A DNA stretch of 64,000 nt, taken from assembly GCA_963969495.1 (NCBI GenBank), contig OZ018321.1, positions 102,983,578 to 103,047,577 of the forward strand, read 5' to 3'. Source of the DNA: Ceratothoa steindachneri. Taxonomy: Eukaryota; Arthropoda; Malacostraca; Isopoda; Cymothoidae. The translations under genes and the position numbers were made by a program. Positions 47,650 to 58,165 of this stretch are shown here, one piece after another (positions within the stretch are counted from its first letter, which is position 1; the number at the start of each line of letters is the position of its first letter). Below the pieces are notes generated by a model. It saw nothing but the letters and a program-made list of their open reading frames with translations. It was not told the DNA's origin and made no database searches.

Positions 47650-49677
47650 CTTTTTTTCCCTTGCAAAGTCTTTGATCAGATCCCCATAACCAATATTACG
47701 TAACACATCTGCTTCTAGACATAATAGAGATAAGGCATCCATCCTGCCTTGTTGCATAGTTGTTCTCAGGGGATTTTTAATATACTCGTATTTCAACCGT
47801 GAAAATGAACGCTCGGCTGACCAATTTGTGACTATTAATGTTAAAAATATTAGGGAAGGCAATGTCTACATTTGAAAAAGCACACTCAATATTTTCTTAA
47901 ACAAGTCTTTTATAAAGTTCAGCATGACTGAATCTTGTTTTTACATTTTCGCTTACACTGAACTTATGACGCACATATACATGAAACCGCTGAAGCTCAG
48001 CTAAGAAATTACTATTGAAGTCATCTAGGGTAAGAATCAATCAGCTTTTGACAGCAATGAGAATACCTTTCAATATTAATAGGGGATGAAGTGACATTAT
48101 ATGGCACATCACTCAGAAAAGAAAATATTTCTGTTATTTCTTTATATATTTCTCCTCTTATTTTCATCTCTTGCAAGTTTGTCAACAATTGTGCAAAAGG
48201 TGGGAATACAAAATTTATCTCTGGCATTCAGATATACTTTTGGTGCATCTCCGTCATTGGATACCTTCTGATACGTTTGCAAGTTGGAGCTGCCTCGTAA
48301 TCAACATCTGTTAACATTTCCTTTGCATTTTTTTTCAAATTTATCTCGTGGTGTGCACAGTTGGTCAGTTAATGATACATACAGATCTGCACATGTTTTT
48401 AAATTCACATCCTCATTTTGTAGAACTTTGCTTACTATGTGAAAATTCTGCAAAATCTCCTTCCAAAAATTCAACCTCAAAACGAATTCTAGCTCTTGTA
48501 TCTTATCTGCAATATCATTTGCTTCTCTTCTAGTGTATCCCTTTTGCGAGTGGTCTTTGGCTATATATTCCAATGCTTCTAAAATTTCAAGGAAAGATTT
48601 CAAAATTGCTGATGTTGCAATAGCATTTGCCTCCCATCTTGTATCAGTGAGGGATTTCAAGACACTTTCATTTTTAATACGATCTTTAATAATTTTCCCC
48701 CAGCCGGTTGAAGCTGAAAAAAAGTATAGAGTAATTGTACTGTATAGAAGAAATTAACAGTCTCTTGACAGCAGTCAACAGCACTTTGACCAACTAAATT
48801 TAGTGAATGAGCTGCACAGGGTACATATATAGTAAATTTGTTTTTTTCTTGTTGCATACCCTTATGATGCCCAGACATGTTGGCAACATTGTCATAAGAC
48901 TGACCTCTACATTTTTTTAAATATTTAGCCTATAGTCTTCACGCAAGTACTGTAACACCTGGTTTTCCATTTTCTCACCGGTGTGGCTTTCTATTTCCTG
49001 AAAGGTTAAAAAGCGTTCAATAGGCCGTCCATCTTTTAAGTACCTAAGTACAACACTTAGCTGATTGCCGTGTGATAAGGCTGGTGTTGAATCAACGAAA
49101 AAACAAAATAACCAGAAGATCTAACTTCGTCAACAATGAACGCATGAACCCTTTCTGTCATTAGATGAATAAGTTCCTCGCATGTTTTTTTTGACAGTTA
49201 AGAACGATTTCCTTGGCCAGAATTTCCATATTTCGTAATGTAGCCTGCTAAAAATGGATCAACCTGGCTTATGAGTTCAAGCAGTCCTAAAAATTCCCAT
49301 TTTGAAATGATCCAAACAATTCTTCAGTTTCTCGAAAAGCCAAGCCACGTTTGGCACTACTAAAATGCCGGTAAGACTTGTCAAATGGCCCATCGTGGTG
49401 CTGGCAGTTACTGGGTCCACAAGCGATCCAATAGGCCACATCATCAGGAGATAAATTAATCCACAACCCTGGATCCTTTGCTAAATTGTGATTTTCTTTA
49501 TCTTTAACAGACAGAATAATTTCACCGCCATCTCTATGATCCACTAAACTTCGATTTTCAGCAAATTTTGAGCCTTAGAATGTATTGTAAAGTAACTTGA
49601 ACCAATATTTGCAGTAGAAGTATCCGTATCAAGAGCATCTACAGGCAAAGTGAGATCAGTTATGAGACATGTGCTAG
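47650..49677 (-). pseudogene. ZMYM1/TTF-type hAT transposase (DUF4371 family)
   Basis: Minus strand, N to C: an acidic leader open up to 49,677; 49,544-49,287 with DPGLWINLSPDDVAYWIACG and QHHDGPFDKSYRHF, the start of the TTF-type zinc finger; then GLAFRETEELFGSFQNGNF, joined directly so most of the finger is deleted or spliced. Next are DPFLAGYITKYG-like and EELIHLM, then IESHTGEKMENQVLQYLREDY, then MSGHHKGMQQEKNKF and VPCAAHSLNLVGQSAVDCC (48,878-48,790). Then 48,660-48,301 with SLTDTRWEANAIA. The end, 47,862-47,650, reads TNWSAERSFSRLKYEYIKNP then LRTTM, the hAT dimerisation domain. Several frameshifts separate blocks. The N-terminal end abuts a different hAT terminus at 49,678. Confidence 0.88.
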
Positions 49678-52135
49678 CAGTGGTGCAAAAATATGACACG
49701 CGTGTCAGTAGTCATACGAGAGGGCATTTTAAGTGGCACGCACGGCACTGAGTACCTTGGACATTTAAAACATGTGCATATCTGCATACGACACCAGTTG
49801 TGTCTGTCATCTGTTGTCTGTTTATTTTAGAGTGTTACTGTACCAAATTTAGTACTTTTGTATCAAATCAAGCTAAACAAATAGCAATTATGTACCAAGT
49901 GGCAACTAGTAGTGTTTGAGATGTCACGTCAGTAGGTGTAGTGCAGCCTTGATAAGGTCAGTAATTCTGAGCTGTAAATTTCATTCTTAATTCCTTTCTT
50001 TGGGTTATTTTTATTTAGGCCAAGAAGCAAACGGTTCCTTAAAAGATAGATGGCAATAAATATATGTCGTTTTCTTTTATTGAGAGGATAAATTATTAGC
50101 CACTGACAACTCGTGAAAATAGAAGTACCAGATGTCGCCACATTTATTATTTCCTTTTTTTTTAGAACAAGTTCAGATTAAATTAATTCACAGTTTTGAT
50201 CAAACCCTTACTTACATAATGAGTACAGCAAAGAAAGTTAAATTATCAGAAAATCAGTGTAGTAGCAGAATTTTGTGATGAAGAACATAAAGAATATATC
50301 GCACAAGCGGCAATAAAAAAAAACGACCCAATCTCAAAGTATGTTGAAATTTGTAAGTGGCAACTCAGGTGTGAATTTAGTGACAGCAAGTTTCAGTATT
50401 TCTCATACTAGTCTTCAGTAAGGTAAACCCTTTAATGAAGGAGAGTTTCTTAAAAATTGTTTTCTTAACTGTGCTCCTTTTCTTTTGAAGATTTTAGTAA
50501 CAAGAACAAAATAATTAAGCGTATTAAAGAGCCTCCTATTTCCAGAAACACTGTTAAAAGCAGGGTAATGACCATGCATTCAAATATTGGAGAACAAATG
50601 CAAAAGGACTTGAACGCGTGTGAATATTTTTCAATTTGCTTTGATGAAATCACTGATATTACTTCGGCTTCTCGATTGGCAATTTTGGCAAGATATTCTA
50701 GTGGTCATGATATGTTTGAGGCGTTGCTTAGCCTAGAAAGCCTGTCGTTAAATATTATAGGAAAAGATATTTGTGATATTTTAATCAAAGCACTTGACGA
50801 CGGAAACATAGATATATCAAAAATTGTATCAATTACAACAGATTAAGCACCCAATATGGTCATCCGAAGGCTTGGATTTGTGAAACTTTTCACTGATATC
50901 GTCGGATATTCTGTTAGTACAGTTTTACAGTATTGTTCATCAAGAAGCACTGTGTGCTAAAGTTGGATTAAAAGAACTGGAAAATATTACACTTATTACA
51001 TCGTCAGTCACCAAGATAGTTAATTTGAGATCAGCACGGGCGTTGCATAAACGTGAATTCAGCTCGTTGCTGGATGAAGTTGAATCAGCTTATGGTGGTT
51101 TACTGATGTACACTAATGTTCGGTGTCTTAGTATAGGCAAGGTTCTTGAACGCTTGTTGAATGCATAAATGAGATACAGCTTTTCTTAGACGTGAAACAA
51201 ATTAAAGGCTATCCGGAGCTACATGATGAGTCCTGGATTCGGGGGTTGATATCTTTCACAGATCTCTCATTGCACTTGAAGGAACTGAATGTTAAACTTC
51301 AAGGTTTTGGTAAAACTAGTGATATCATGTTTGGACATATTACTGCATTTGAAACCAAACTTGCCATTTTTGAGCGTGACATTAAAACCAAAACTTTTAA
51401 GTACTTTCCAAGATTGAAAAAGAACTATGAAGAATTTAGCTACAAGGATGAGAATGATATCGAACACGATCAAGACTTCTTTTTGTCAGCTCTACGTTCT
51501 TTAAAAGATGAATTTTCATCAAGATTTTCTAGTTCAGAGATCTTGAAGAAATATTGCGATTCATTAAGTACTCAGGATGAATCTAATTTTGAAAAAATGA
51601 AAACGAATCTGTTTGAATGTCTGAAAATATAAGAACTTGAAATGGAATTAGTATAACTTCAATCCAGTTCTATTTGGAGCAAAAATTGGACACTCTTAGA
51701 GGTAATTTAGAAACAATTGCAAAAGATCGATTGTGCGGAGTTTGCAGCAATCAAGATAATCAATTTGTTCCATTTGGGAAAGCATTCCCGAAACGTTTAG
51801 TGGTCTTAAACGTTTTGCCAAAGCGGTATTAACAATTTTTTCTTCTACGTATGCGTGTGAGAGTCTGTTCTTATCTTTTAATTAAATACACTAAAAACAA
51901 CATAAGTCGATTAACTGATGAGGCAAGTGCTGCATGTTTACATTTAAAGACACGAATTATCGGCCCGACATAAATGAATTGGCTGGAAAAATTCAAGTTC
52001 ACAAGAGAAATTAAATAGGTAAGTTATATTTTTGTTTCTTTATTGTGCAACATAACATATATATTCATATACTTGTGTGTTAAAATCATAATGTAATATA
52101 CCATTTAACAATATAATATTAGAAGTGACACACAA
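49678..52135 (+). mobile_element. hAT element, SCAND3/FAM200-like, abutting a second hAT
   Basis: The left end is cagtggtgcaaaaatatgac followed by acgcgtgtca, a hAT-type terminus. The plus-strand transposase ends near 52,014. A degraded right end may lie at about 52,110-52,136 (gtgacacacaacgatgtaaa), but the terminal bases and the 8-bp duplication could not be confirmed. The left boundary falls inside, or exactly at the edge of, the ZMYM1-type hAT gene on the opposite strand. Confidence 0.6.
50220..52014 (+). pseudogene. hAT transposase, SCAND3/FAM200-like
   Basis: Plus strand, in order: MSTAKKVKLSENQCSSRI (N-terminus, 50,220); after shifts, GKPFNEGEFLKNCFLN; 50,568-50,846 with CEYFSICFDEITDITSASRL (first catalytic Asp in FDEI) and ISKIVSITTD; then a shift and HKREFSSLLDEVESAYGGLL; 51,192-51,632 with LSLHLKELNVKLQGFGKTSD and HITAFETKLAIFERD. 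The C-terminal dimerisation region (51,840-52,014) ends in RLTDEASAACLHLKT. This is close to full length for SCAND3/FAM200-type transposases, but a BED finger is not clear at the N-terminus. At least four frameshifts and several stops disable it. Its wording differs from the 36.5-38.1 kb and 44-45.4 kb copies, so it is a third lineage. Confidence 0.85.
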
Positions 52136-52139
52136 CGAT

Positions 52140-52635
52140 GTAAAAATGACTAAGATATATGTAGGGGAATCGACCCTCTCTCTCCTCTCAGTTGAGACAC
52201 GGAACGATGACCGCAAAACATCCGAGAGGTGTAGGCAACTTAGGTCAATCTCGTAACCACAGCATCTCGCCCCTCGTCCCTATGAAAAGCAGAACAATAA
52301 AACTTCAAGATATCTCCTACGAATGTGTATTTAATTTCACCTCAAGTACGAAATTGGAGACTTGTTTCGCTCAAGCTCGAAGGCCCATCTAGACAAGAGG
52401 TAAGACGAGCTGAGAAAAACCGTTGTAGTAAGAACTATCTTGCGCCTCCCGTCCACAAGCCACTCCCCTCCTACCCCTACCACAGTGAGGTGACGAGGTA
52501 TAAATACCAAACACTTGGGAAAAAAGTGGTAGATTCGGTTAGTCATCAAGGCAACGAAGTTCCCGGCAAGAGGCCCGGGCTACCAAGAGAAGAGACTGAG
52601 AAGCAGCTTATACCTCATACTCGAGCTAGTTCCTG
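52140..52635. other. unassigned GC-richer segment with TATA box
   Basis: Composition is less AT-rich than its surroundings. A TATAAATA box lies at 52,499-52,506. With the tandem repeats that follow and an aattaaag signal near 53,461 this could be the regulatory part of an LTR-like or other mobile element, but the termini are not convincing. Confidence 0.35.
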
Positions 52636-53090
52636 GTTACCAAACCGAACTTTAAGCTAACTTGTCCAAATTCAACTTATTCTCGTGAGAGAAACCCCCC
52701 TTCCCTATTCTGGTGTAGCACAAAAGCACCGAGATAGTCTTCGCCCTTGAGGAATTCCGAAACGAAGAAGAAAAAGCTCCCCCTCGAGCCCCGTTCCCCG
52801 GTGGTCACACCGAACTCTAAGTTAACTAGATTTAAGAACCAGGTTCAACTTACTCTTGTCAAAGAGACCCCTCCTATCCTGGTGCATCCTAAAGCACCGA
52901 GATAGTCCTCGCCCTTGAGGAATTCCGAAACGAAGAAGAAAAATCTCCTACTCGAGCCCGTTACCCGGTGGTCACACCGAACTCTAAGTTAATTTGGTTT
53001 AAGAACCAAGTTCAACTTACTCTCGTCAGAGAGACCCCTCCTATCCAGGTGCATCCTAAAGCAGCGTGATAGTCCTCGCCCTTGAAGAAG
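52635..53090. repeat. about 170-bp tandem repeat, three copies
   Basis: Markers ttcaacttattctcgtgaga (52,671), ttcaacttactcttgtcaaa (52,844) and ttcaacttactctcgtcaga (53,011) recur at 173 and 167 bp. Each is followed by gacccctcctatcc.ggtgca, then gatagtcctcgcccttga (one-base variants). The second and third copies are closer to each other than to the first. The third is partial. Confidence 0.9.
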
Positions 53091-53099
53091 ACCCCCCCC

Positions 53100-54112
53100 C
53101 GAGTACCGTGTGGCATCCCATCTGCCACACCCGCCAAAGTCCCTTATGACTGTCAAGTTATTCCGTCCGCTGTCAACCATCTGGCCGAGGCACACGTCAA
53201 AGAACCTACAAGATTCCTGAGGTGTCGGGGCTCATTGATTTCAAGGTCAGACTCAAACCTGTCGCAGGAGTGACCAAGGTATTTAAACTTCAGTAGAGAC
53301 AGTTAGCATATTTTTATATTGAAGTGAGTGGTAGATCAACCATCACTATAATGTCAAGTAGGTCAATTTAAAAAGCCTTACTTAATTTACTGAAGTCCAT
53401 ATTGTCTATTTAAATTCGTAATATTTCTGTGGTTCAGGTTTATTTTTGTTTTTGTGTTTCAATTAAAGTTTTAGTTTGTTGTAACAATTTTTTTTTTATT
53501 CTATCCTCGAATCGCTATGGTGGCCCAAGGAACCTTAAAGTTTAAAGGAGTCAAGACCCTAGATAATAATAATAAAAACATATATAGCACTCTTAGAGAG
53601 GTATAGCGTTAGTCAAGGAGTCTTCTTTTATTGTAGTACGTAAACAACCCATACGTACCAACTCTTTCCATCACTCGGTTCTTCCTATACCACTACAATA
53701 TAAAAGTATTGACACGCCTAGCATCAAAGTTTTGACACCTCTGTGCTAGATGAACCTGCTTGTAACACCTCATATTTTGATTCTGAAATGATCAAAGTGG
53801 TATTTACCGTATTTGTCCCCACTGCTGATGACAGAGATTGGTTTTGACCTGGAATCTGTATATCATATTGGGGAACTTGTGTGAAGAAATCAGTCAGCTT
53901 TGCAGTCTTACGCTCAAATTCCTAAATCTTTTCTTGTTTCGTGTTTGATATTTTTCGTTTTTGTGCGCCACTTAACTGAATGCGTTTCATTTTGGTTAAA
54001 TACAGAAATTAAAAGATTATTTTGTTTGATTTATTATGCCGCAATCAACACAGCTACATATATCCTAGGCAGAATAATACGGACAATTATATTCCCAGCT
54101 TACTGCTCAATC
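53100..54112. other. no recognisable gene
   Basis: AT-rich sequence left of the gypsy insertion. The 111-codon frame 53,900-54,235 runs into the LTR and has no motif. Confidence 0.45.
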
Positions 54113-54117
54113 TTGTT
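54113..54117. repeat. target-site duplication TTGTT (left)
   Basis: Five bases immediately before the 5' LTR. The identical TTGTT is at 59,742-59,746 immediately after the 3' LTR. Confidence 0.85.
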
Positions 54118-55427
54118 TGTGATAGAACGGGTTGAGGTCGCGTTAATTTTAACCCCTATCCCATGTTATTTAAAAACCACGATGTCCGACGTGCATCTTC
54201 ACTTTGAAGCTTGGCGCCTTATCGCAGCCACCTGAGTCAATGTTTAAACTAAGAGGCTTATCTTTCACCCGTTCGCCCCCATACGCCGACCTCGCCAGAT
54301 TGAGTTAGGCTTATGGGCAGATAAGGCATTGTTCCCAGGCTCGGCTGTGCATTCCCTCGAAGCTCCCACTCCATTGTCCCCCACGCCAAGGGAGTGTCTC
54401 GACTATTTACATGGAAACTTTACCACTAAGAGTAGATTGGAGATCCAGACTTTCGTCGCGAAACATCACCCCGACCCTCTCTCACTTTGTGCGCCAAGGG
54501 AACGCGAGCTCGAGATTCACCATCACTTGTCCAGAAGGAGGACAATATCTCTTGAGTGCCAAGGTTCGAGCCTTTCGTGACGCCGAGTCCACAAGGCTTC
54601 CCCATTATTGTTCAGAAAGAGAACATCGTTAGAACAGCCATTGTTCGTTCGTGCCCATTGACCAGAAACGGTTCTCACCCTTCCCCTGTTGTTCAGAAGA
54701 GAACAACGTAGAACAGCCATTGTTTGTTTGAGCCCGTTCGCCAAGAAACGATTCTCACCCTTCTCCCTTGTTGTTCAGAAGAGAACAACATTAGAACAGC
54801 CATTGTTCTTGAGCCCGTAGACAAGAGACGGTTCTCACCCCCCCCCCTCCCTGTTGTTCAAAGAGAACAACGTAGAACAGCCATTGTTCTTCAAGCCGTT
54901 CGTCGAGAAACGGTTCTCATTCCCAAGACGCCACGTCAGGATCATTTTTTTTCCACCCTTCGGCTGGAACTCGCCAGCGGACCGAAAATTCCTTCACGTC
55001 GACTTCCTCTGCACCACTAGTATAAAATAACGTAAGCTGAACGTTACCTTTGAGTATTTAACCCTTTTGTCAATTCTATCCTGTGCTTTAAATGGTTTAG
55101 CGAACCATCCCATTTCTTTAACTTTATATTTGTTTTACCTTTTTAAATCTTTCAATCCTCGGATTAGCCCGAGCCCCCACGACCCTTTCCATTCTCTGTT
55201 TATGTCAATATTTTCCGTTTTGTGTATTGTTGATAGTTATTATTAATAAAACTCTATTTTATTAATGATAGCAATATTATTATCCTTGAGCTCAGTTCCA
55301 CTTCTTTAGCATATCGAAGATACATAATATCGGCCCGCCAGACATCCACGCACTCTGAAGATAATTAAAGAAGTTCCCTCAACGAATAGTTATATATGAT
55401 ATATCGTCGAGAGTCCATTCTACAACA
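54118..55427 (+). repeat. 5' LTR (1,310 bp)
   Basis: Begins tgtgatagaacgggttgagg and ends gagtccattctacaaca. TATAAAAT at 55,021 and AATAAA at 55,245 give a plausible promoter and polyadenylation signal, defining U3, R and U5. Compared with the 3' LTR it carries about 245 extra bases between 54,179 and 54,424. The boundaries (accacg...accact) have a short direct repeat, consistent with a deletion in the 3' copy. U3 holds a four-unit tandem repeat (54,605-54,925). Confidence 0.93.
54605..54925 (+). repeat. about 80-bp U3 tandem repeat, four units
   Basis: Each unit has the form tgttcagaagagaacaacgt, then agaacagccattgttc, then agaaacggttctcaccctt. Units three and four keep a full palindrome AGAACA-gccat-TGTTCT; units one and two have one-base changes. 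The same array is in the 3' LTR at 58,917-59,235. Placement in U3 suggests an enhancer role (inference). Confidence 0.9.
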
Positions 55428-55475
55428 TATATATATATATATATACTATTCAAATTTGGTATCAGGTGTGTAAGG
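55428..55475 (+). promoter_or_regulatory. TA spacer and primer-binding-site candidate
   Basis: After the LTR end come about ten TA units and then tggtatcaggtgtgtaagg starting at 55,457. TGG-start sequences complementary to tRNA 3' ends are expected here; tggtatcag resembles Met-type primer sites. Its distance of about 30 bases from the LTR is unusual and may reflect TA expansion. Confidence 0.45.
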
Positions 55476-55798
55476 TTTAACGCTATATCTTTGCAAACAC
55501 TGGTCTCAGTCGAGTAAAGCATAGTGTTATTCGTTATAATAATAGAGTATAGTAGTTCCCTTTTGTTTTAACGATTCCTATCCCCTTTTTTTAAACTTAA
55601 GAAGCTGGAGTAGCTCAAGGAATTGTTATAATAATTTGTTTGTGTTTTTTTTTGTGATTTTAGTCAGTGGTTATTTAGATCAAGACACCAAGTACGAGTA
55701 GGTCAGTGCCCATATTTAGGTAGGCTAATTTCTCTAGAAGGCATAATTCTTGTTGCAAGGAATTTTAGTTGGTTGACTATTGTGCCCCCAAGTGCAAA

Positions 55799-56085
55799 GA
55801 TGACTCAGTTCGAAATCTTTAAAGCGCAAGAAGAATCCTTGGGACTTTTTCGGAAGAGAACTAATTGAGTACGTTCAAGAGCAGCAAAGAAAAGAGCGTG
55901 AAGAAAAAGAAAAAGAAAGAGGAAGAGAAATCCAACGAGAAGAACAAGAAAGAGAAAGAGAAATACAACGAGAAGAACGATAGAGAGAAATACAACGAGA
56001 AGAAAGAGAAATAGAACGAGAAGAAAGAGAAATCCAACAAGAAGAAAGAGAAATAGAGGAACGGATAAGACAAGCTGAACTTCAC
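55799..56085 (+). pseudogene. gag N-terminal charged coiled-coil segment
   Basis: ATG at 55,800 opens MTQFEIFKAQEESLGLF, then a frame change leads into ELIEYVQEQQRKEREEKE and a long E/R/K repeat (REIQREE units) up to IEERIRQAELHHQIELARVE. Such charged coiled-coil leaders precede the capsid region in many invertebrate gypsy Gag proteins. One stop (at 55,981) and one frameshift interrupt it, and another shift in the C-rich tract near 56,140-56,180 separates it from the capsid frame. Confidence 0.7.
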
Positions 56086-56104
56086 CATCAGATTGAATTA
56101 GCTC

Positions 56105-56812
56105 GTGTTGAAGCAGAGATACAGTCCGCTAGTTCCCGTTCCGAAGCCCCCCGCCCCCAATCTCTCGCTAAAGCTCCCCAATTTCAAGGATGGAGAGGAT
56201 TTCGGAGCATTTTTAGCCCACTTCGAAAAGATCCTGGAAATCAATAACATGGATCTGGAGGCTGAAGGTGTAGCCAGATTACTTCCCCTGTTAAATTGTA
56301 AATTGCGCGAAATTTTTATATCTTTACCATCTGAGTGTACAATTATCTACAGCACCTTAAAAGCTGAGTTATTGGCCGCTCATAATATGACTCCCGATTT
56401 CTACCGCCAAGAATTTCGAGGAGGTCGTATTATACCCAGACAGACGTTCCGTCGATTCGGATACATTCTTCAGAGGAATTTTAAATTTTGGTTAGAATCC
56501 TCAAAGGTTGATCCGAACTACGAATCCTTAACAGACTTCGTGTTGCGAGATCAATTTTTGGCGTCTCTCCCGACGGAGATCCGCGCGTTTGTCAAGGATC
56601 GTCGGTGCCAGACCTTTAAAGAATGTACCGAAGAAGCGGATGTCTATGCTGAAAGCCATAATTTATACCCAAAAGGGGAATCAAACTTCTCACCAATCCC
56701 CCTACAAGGAAAGAAGGGAGGATTGGCACGTCTTCACAGGAAAGCCGACGAAGTTTCTGAGCCCCGTAAAACCCCAAAACTTCTTTCCCCCAAACCAACA
56801 ACGGGCCCCTAA
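56105..56812 (+). CDS. gag capsid region, gypsy (235 codons open)
   Basis: Open frame with LKLPNFKDGEDFGAFLAHFE then KILEINNMD, the capsid N-terminal signature of gypsy Gag (PKF...D...FL..FE). It continues with DFYRQEFRGGRIIPRQTFRR (residues about 98-117) and LRDQFLASLPTEIRAFVKDR (about 147-166), the 'D.FL..LP.E...F' block. Product would be the structural protein of retrotransposon particles in the cytoplasm. The frame ends just before the zinc knuckle, which lies in the next frame (56,589-56,954). A one-base shift near 56,760 is inferred; whether it is a programmed shift or a mutation is unclear. Confidence 0.85.
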   Translation: MLKQRYSPLVPVPKPPAPNLSLKLPNFKDGEDFGAFLAHFEKILEINNMDLEAEGVARLLPLLNCKLREIFISLPSECTIIYSTLKAELLAAHNMTPDFYRQEFRGGRIIPRQTFRRFGYILQRNFKFWLESSKVDPNYESLTDFVLRDQFLASLPTEIRAFVKDRRCQTFKECTEEADVYAESHNLYPKGESNFSPIPLQGKKGGLARLHRKADEVSEPRKTPKLLSPKPTTGP

Positions 56813-56829
56813 ACCTCCCGTTAAGATTT

Positions 56830-56954
56830 CTCCTCCATCTCTCTTTCCGAAGCGACCAATCATATGCTTCACCTGTGGTGTAGAAAACCACATGAGCTGG
56901 AATTGCCCCAAAAATTCTAGGCTTAAAAGCGGACCAGCCCACCAAGTTCACTAG
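56830..56954 (+). pseudogene. gag nucleocapsid zinc knuckle
   Basis: Reads RPIICFTCGVENHMSWNCPK, a CCHC knuckle with spacing C-x2-C-x4-H-x4-C, which binds element RNA during packaging. It lies in a different frame from the capsid and from the protease that follows, so the gag-pol polyprotein is broken here or needs frameshifting. Confidence 0.85.
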
Positions 56955-56978
56955 ATTAATGCAACCCCGGCTCCCCCG

Positions 56979-58163
56979 GTGGTGCAGACCCAAGCAAAAA
57001 CTTCTCCCACTCCGTCAGGCCACCAGGTAAATTTTATTTTTGATAAAAGTTCATCGGGAACTTTGAAATTTGAGGAGGGCAGCGTGAACGGCTGCCGAGT
57101 GTCGACTCTCGTCAGGGACACAGGATGTACGTGTTTCATCGTGTCCGACGAACTCCTCTCCCCAGTGGACCCTAACCACGAAAAATTTGAGGTGGTACAT
57201 GACTACCTTGGGCGGGCGAACCAATTCCCCGTCGTTAGATGTTACCTGCAGTGTCAATATTATGATGGCTGGGCTGAAGTCATTTCAGCACCCATACAAT
57301 TCTGTTCCGTACTTATAGGACCGAGCCCCCAAGTAAGTTCCGACCCTGTGTCTCAGGCCGCCCTTCCTCGAGGCCGAGCTAAGAAAGAAGCCCAGGAGCC
57401 CGTCCCCATCAGAACCCCGATACCGTCCGATTTCTCGGAGACCCCCAACCAGGACTTTAGGACGGAACAAAAGGAGTGTGAATTACTAACACCCTTAGGC
57501 GATAAGGCCCAAGACAAGGACACGGAAACTTTCCGTGGACCCCAAGAAAAAAATAACCCCCAACGTGCCCATGAAGATACCTTCGTAGAACTGGACGAAA
57601 CATCGGCGCTTGAAGAAGATTACCCCGCGGAGTCCCTTAATGTAATACAGATAGTGTGCACCCAACCTGATGCCGATTACCCTCCTCCTTCCCTACCAGG
57701 CGAGTCTTTGGAACCCTCTGACCTGGATATTGACGCGCAGCTGACACCACATCAAAAGAGTCAGCTACAAGAACTATTTGAATGGAGTCACCATTTAACC
57801 ACCCTATTAGCTCTTTTCGAGCGACTGCGCGAAAATGGCCTCACCATTGGCCCTCGCAAATGCCATTTTGCCCACGAAACCATAAAATATTTGGGTTTCA
57901 AAATAATACAAAGCAAGTTAGGTCCCCAAGAGAACAAGATTAAGGCAATCGCCGACATGCCCCTCCCGATTACAAAGAAGCAATTAAGATCGTTCCTAGG
58001 ATCAGCTTCTCACTATCAGCGATTTGTTCCGAATTTCGCTGCAATTTTGGCCCCCCTCAGCCCCCTTCAAAAAAAAAATTCCCCGATCGTTTACGTTGGA
58101 ATGATGTCGCTGTTTCCCATTTTAATCAGCTCAAGAGTAAGTTCATTTCTGCCCCCATTTTAA
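56979..58163 (+). CDS. pol fragment: protease, linker, RT thumb
   Basis: A 394-codon frame. Residues about 28-110 hold an aspartic protease with the catalytic triplet in TLVRDTGCTCF (D47-T48-G49) and a downstream FCSVLIG strand. A proline- and acid-rich linker follows. At about residue 265 the text jumps from QKSQLQELFEWS straight to HHLTTLLALFERLRENGLTI, skipping the RT fingers and palm with the YxDD active site. The end carries YLGFKIIQSKLGPQENKI and KKQLRSFLGSASHYQRFVP, the thumb/connection of gypsy RT. The frame stays open across the jump, so the deletion kept phase. After LSPLQKK the frame slips in an A-run (58,070-58,080). Confidence 0.85.
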   Translation: MVQTQAKTSPTPSGHQVNFIFDKSSSGTLKFEEGSVNGCRVSTLVRDTGCTCFIVSDELLSPVDPNHEKFEVVHDYLGRANQFPVVRCYLQCQYYDGWAEVISAPIQFCSVLIGPSPQVSSDPVSQAALPRGRAKKEAQEPVPIRTPIPSDFSETPNQDFRTEQKECELLTPLGDKAQDKDTETFRGPQEKNNPQRAHEDTFVELDETSALEEDYPAESLNVIQIVCTQPDADYPPPSLPGESLEPSDLDIDAQLTPHQKSQLQELFEWSHHLTTLLALFERLRENGLTIGPRKCHFAHETIKYLGFKIIQSKLGPQENKIKAIADMPLPITKKQLRSFLGSASHYQRFVPNFAAILAPLSPLQKKNSPIVYVGMMSLFPILISSRVSSFLPPF

Positions 58164-58165
58164 AG

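Noticed and set aside
52160..53490. Possible solo LTR (tgtagggga...ttgtaaca)
   Set aside because: The TG/CA ends and flanking bases give no target duplication and the putative primer site is not adjacent; kept only as an unassigned repeat region.
54724..55020. 98-codon ORF within the 5' LTR
   Set aside because: It runs through the U3 tandem repeat and is not preserved in the 3' LTR.
55861..56088. Minus-strand ORF rich in Phe, Ser, Leu (membrane-like)
   Set aside because: It is the antisense of the E/R/K-rich gag leader, so the hydrophobicity is a mirror artefact.
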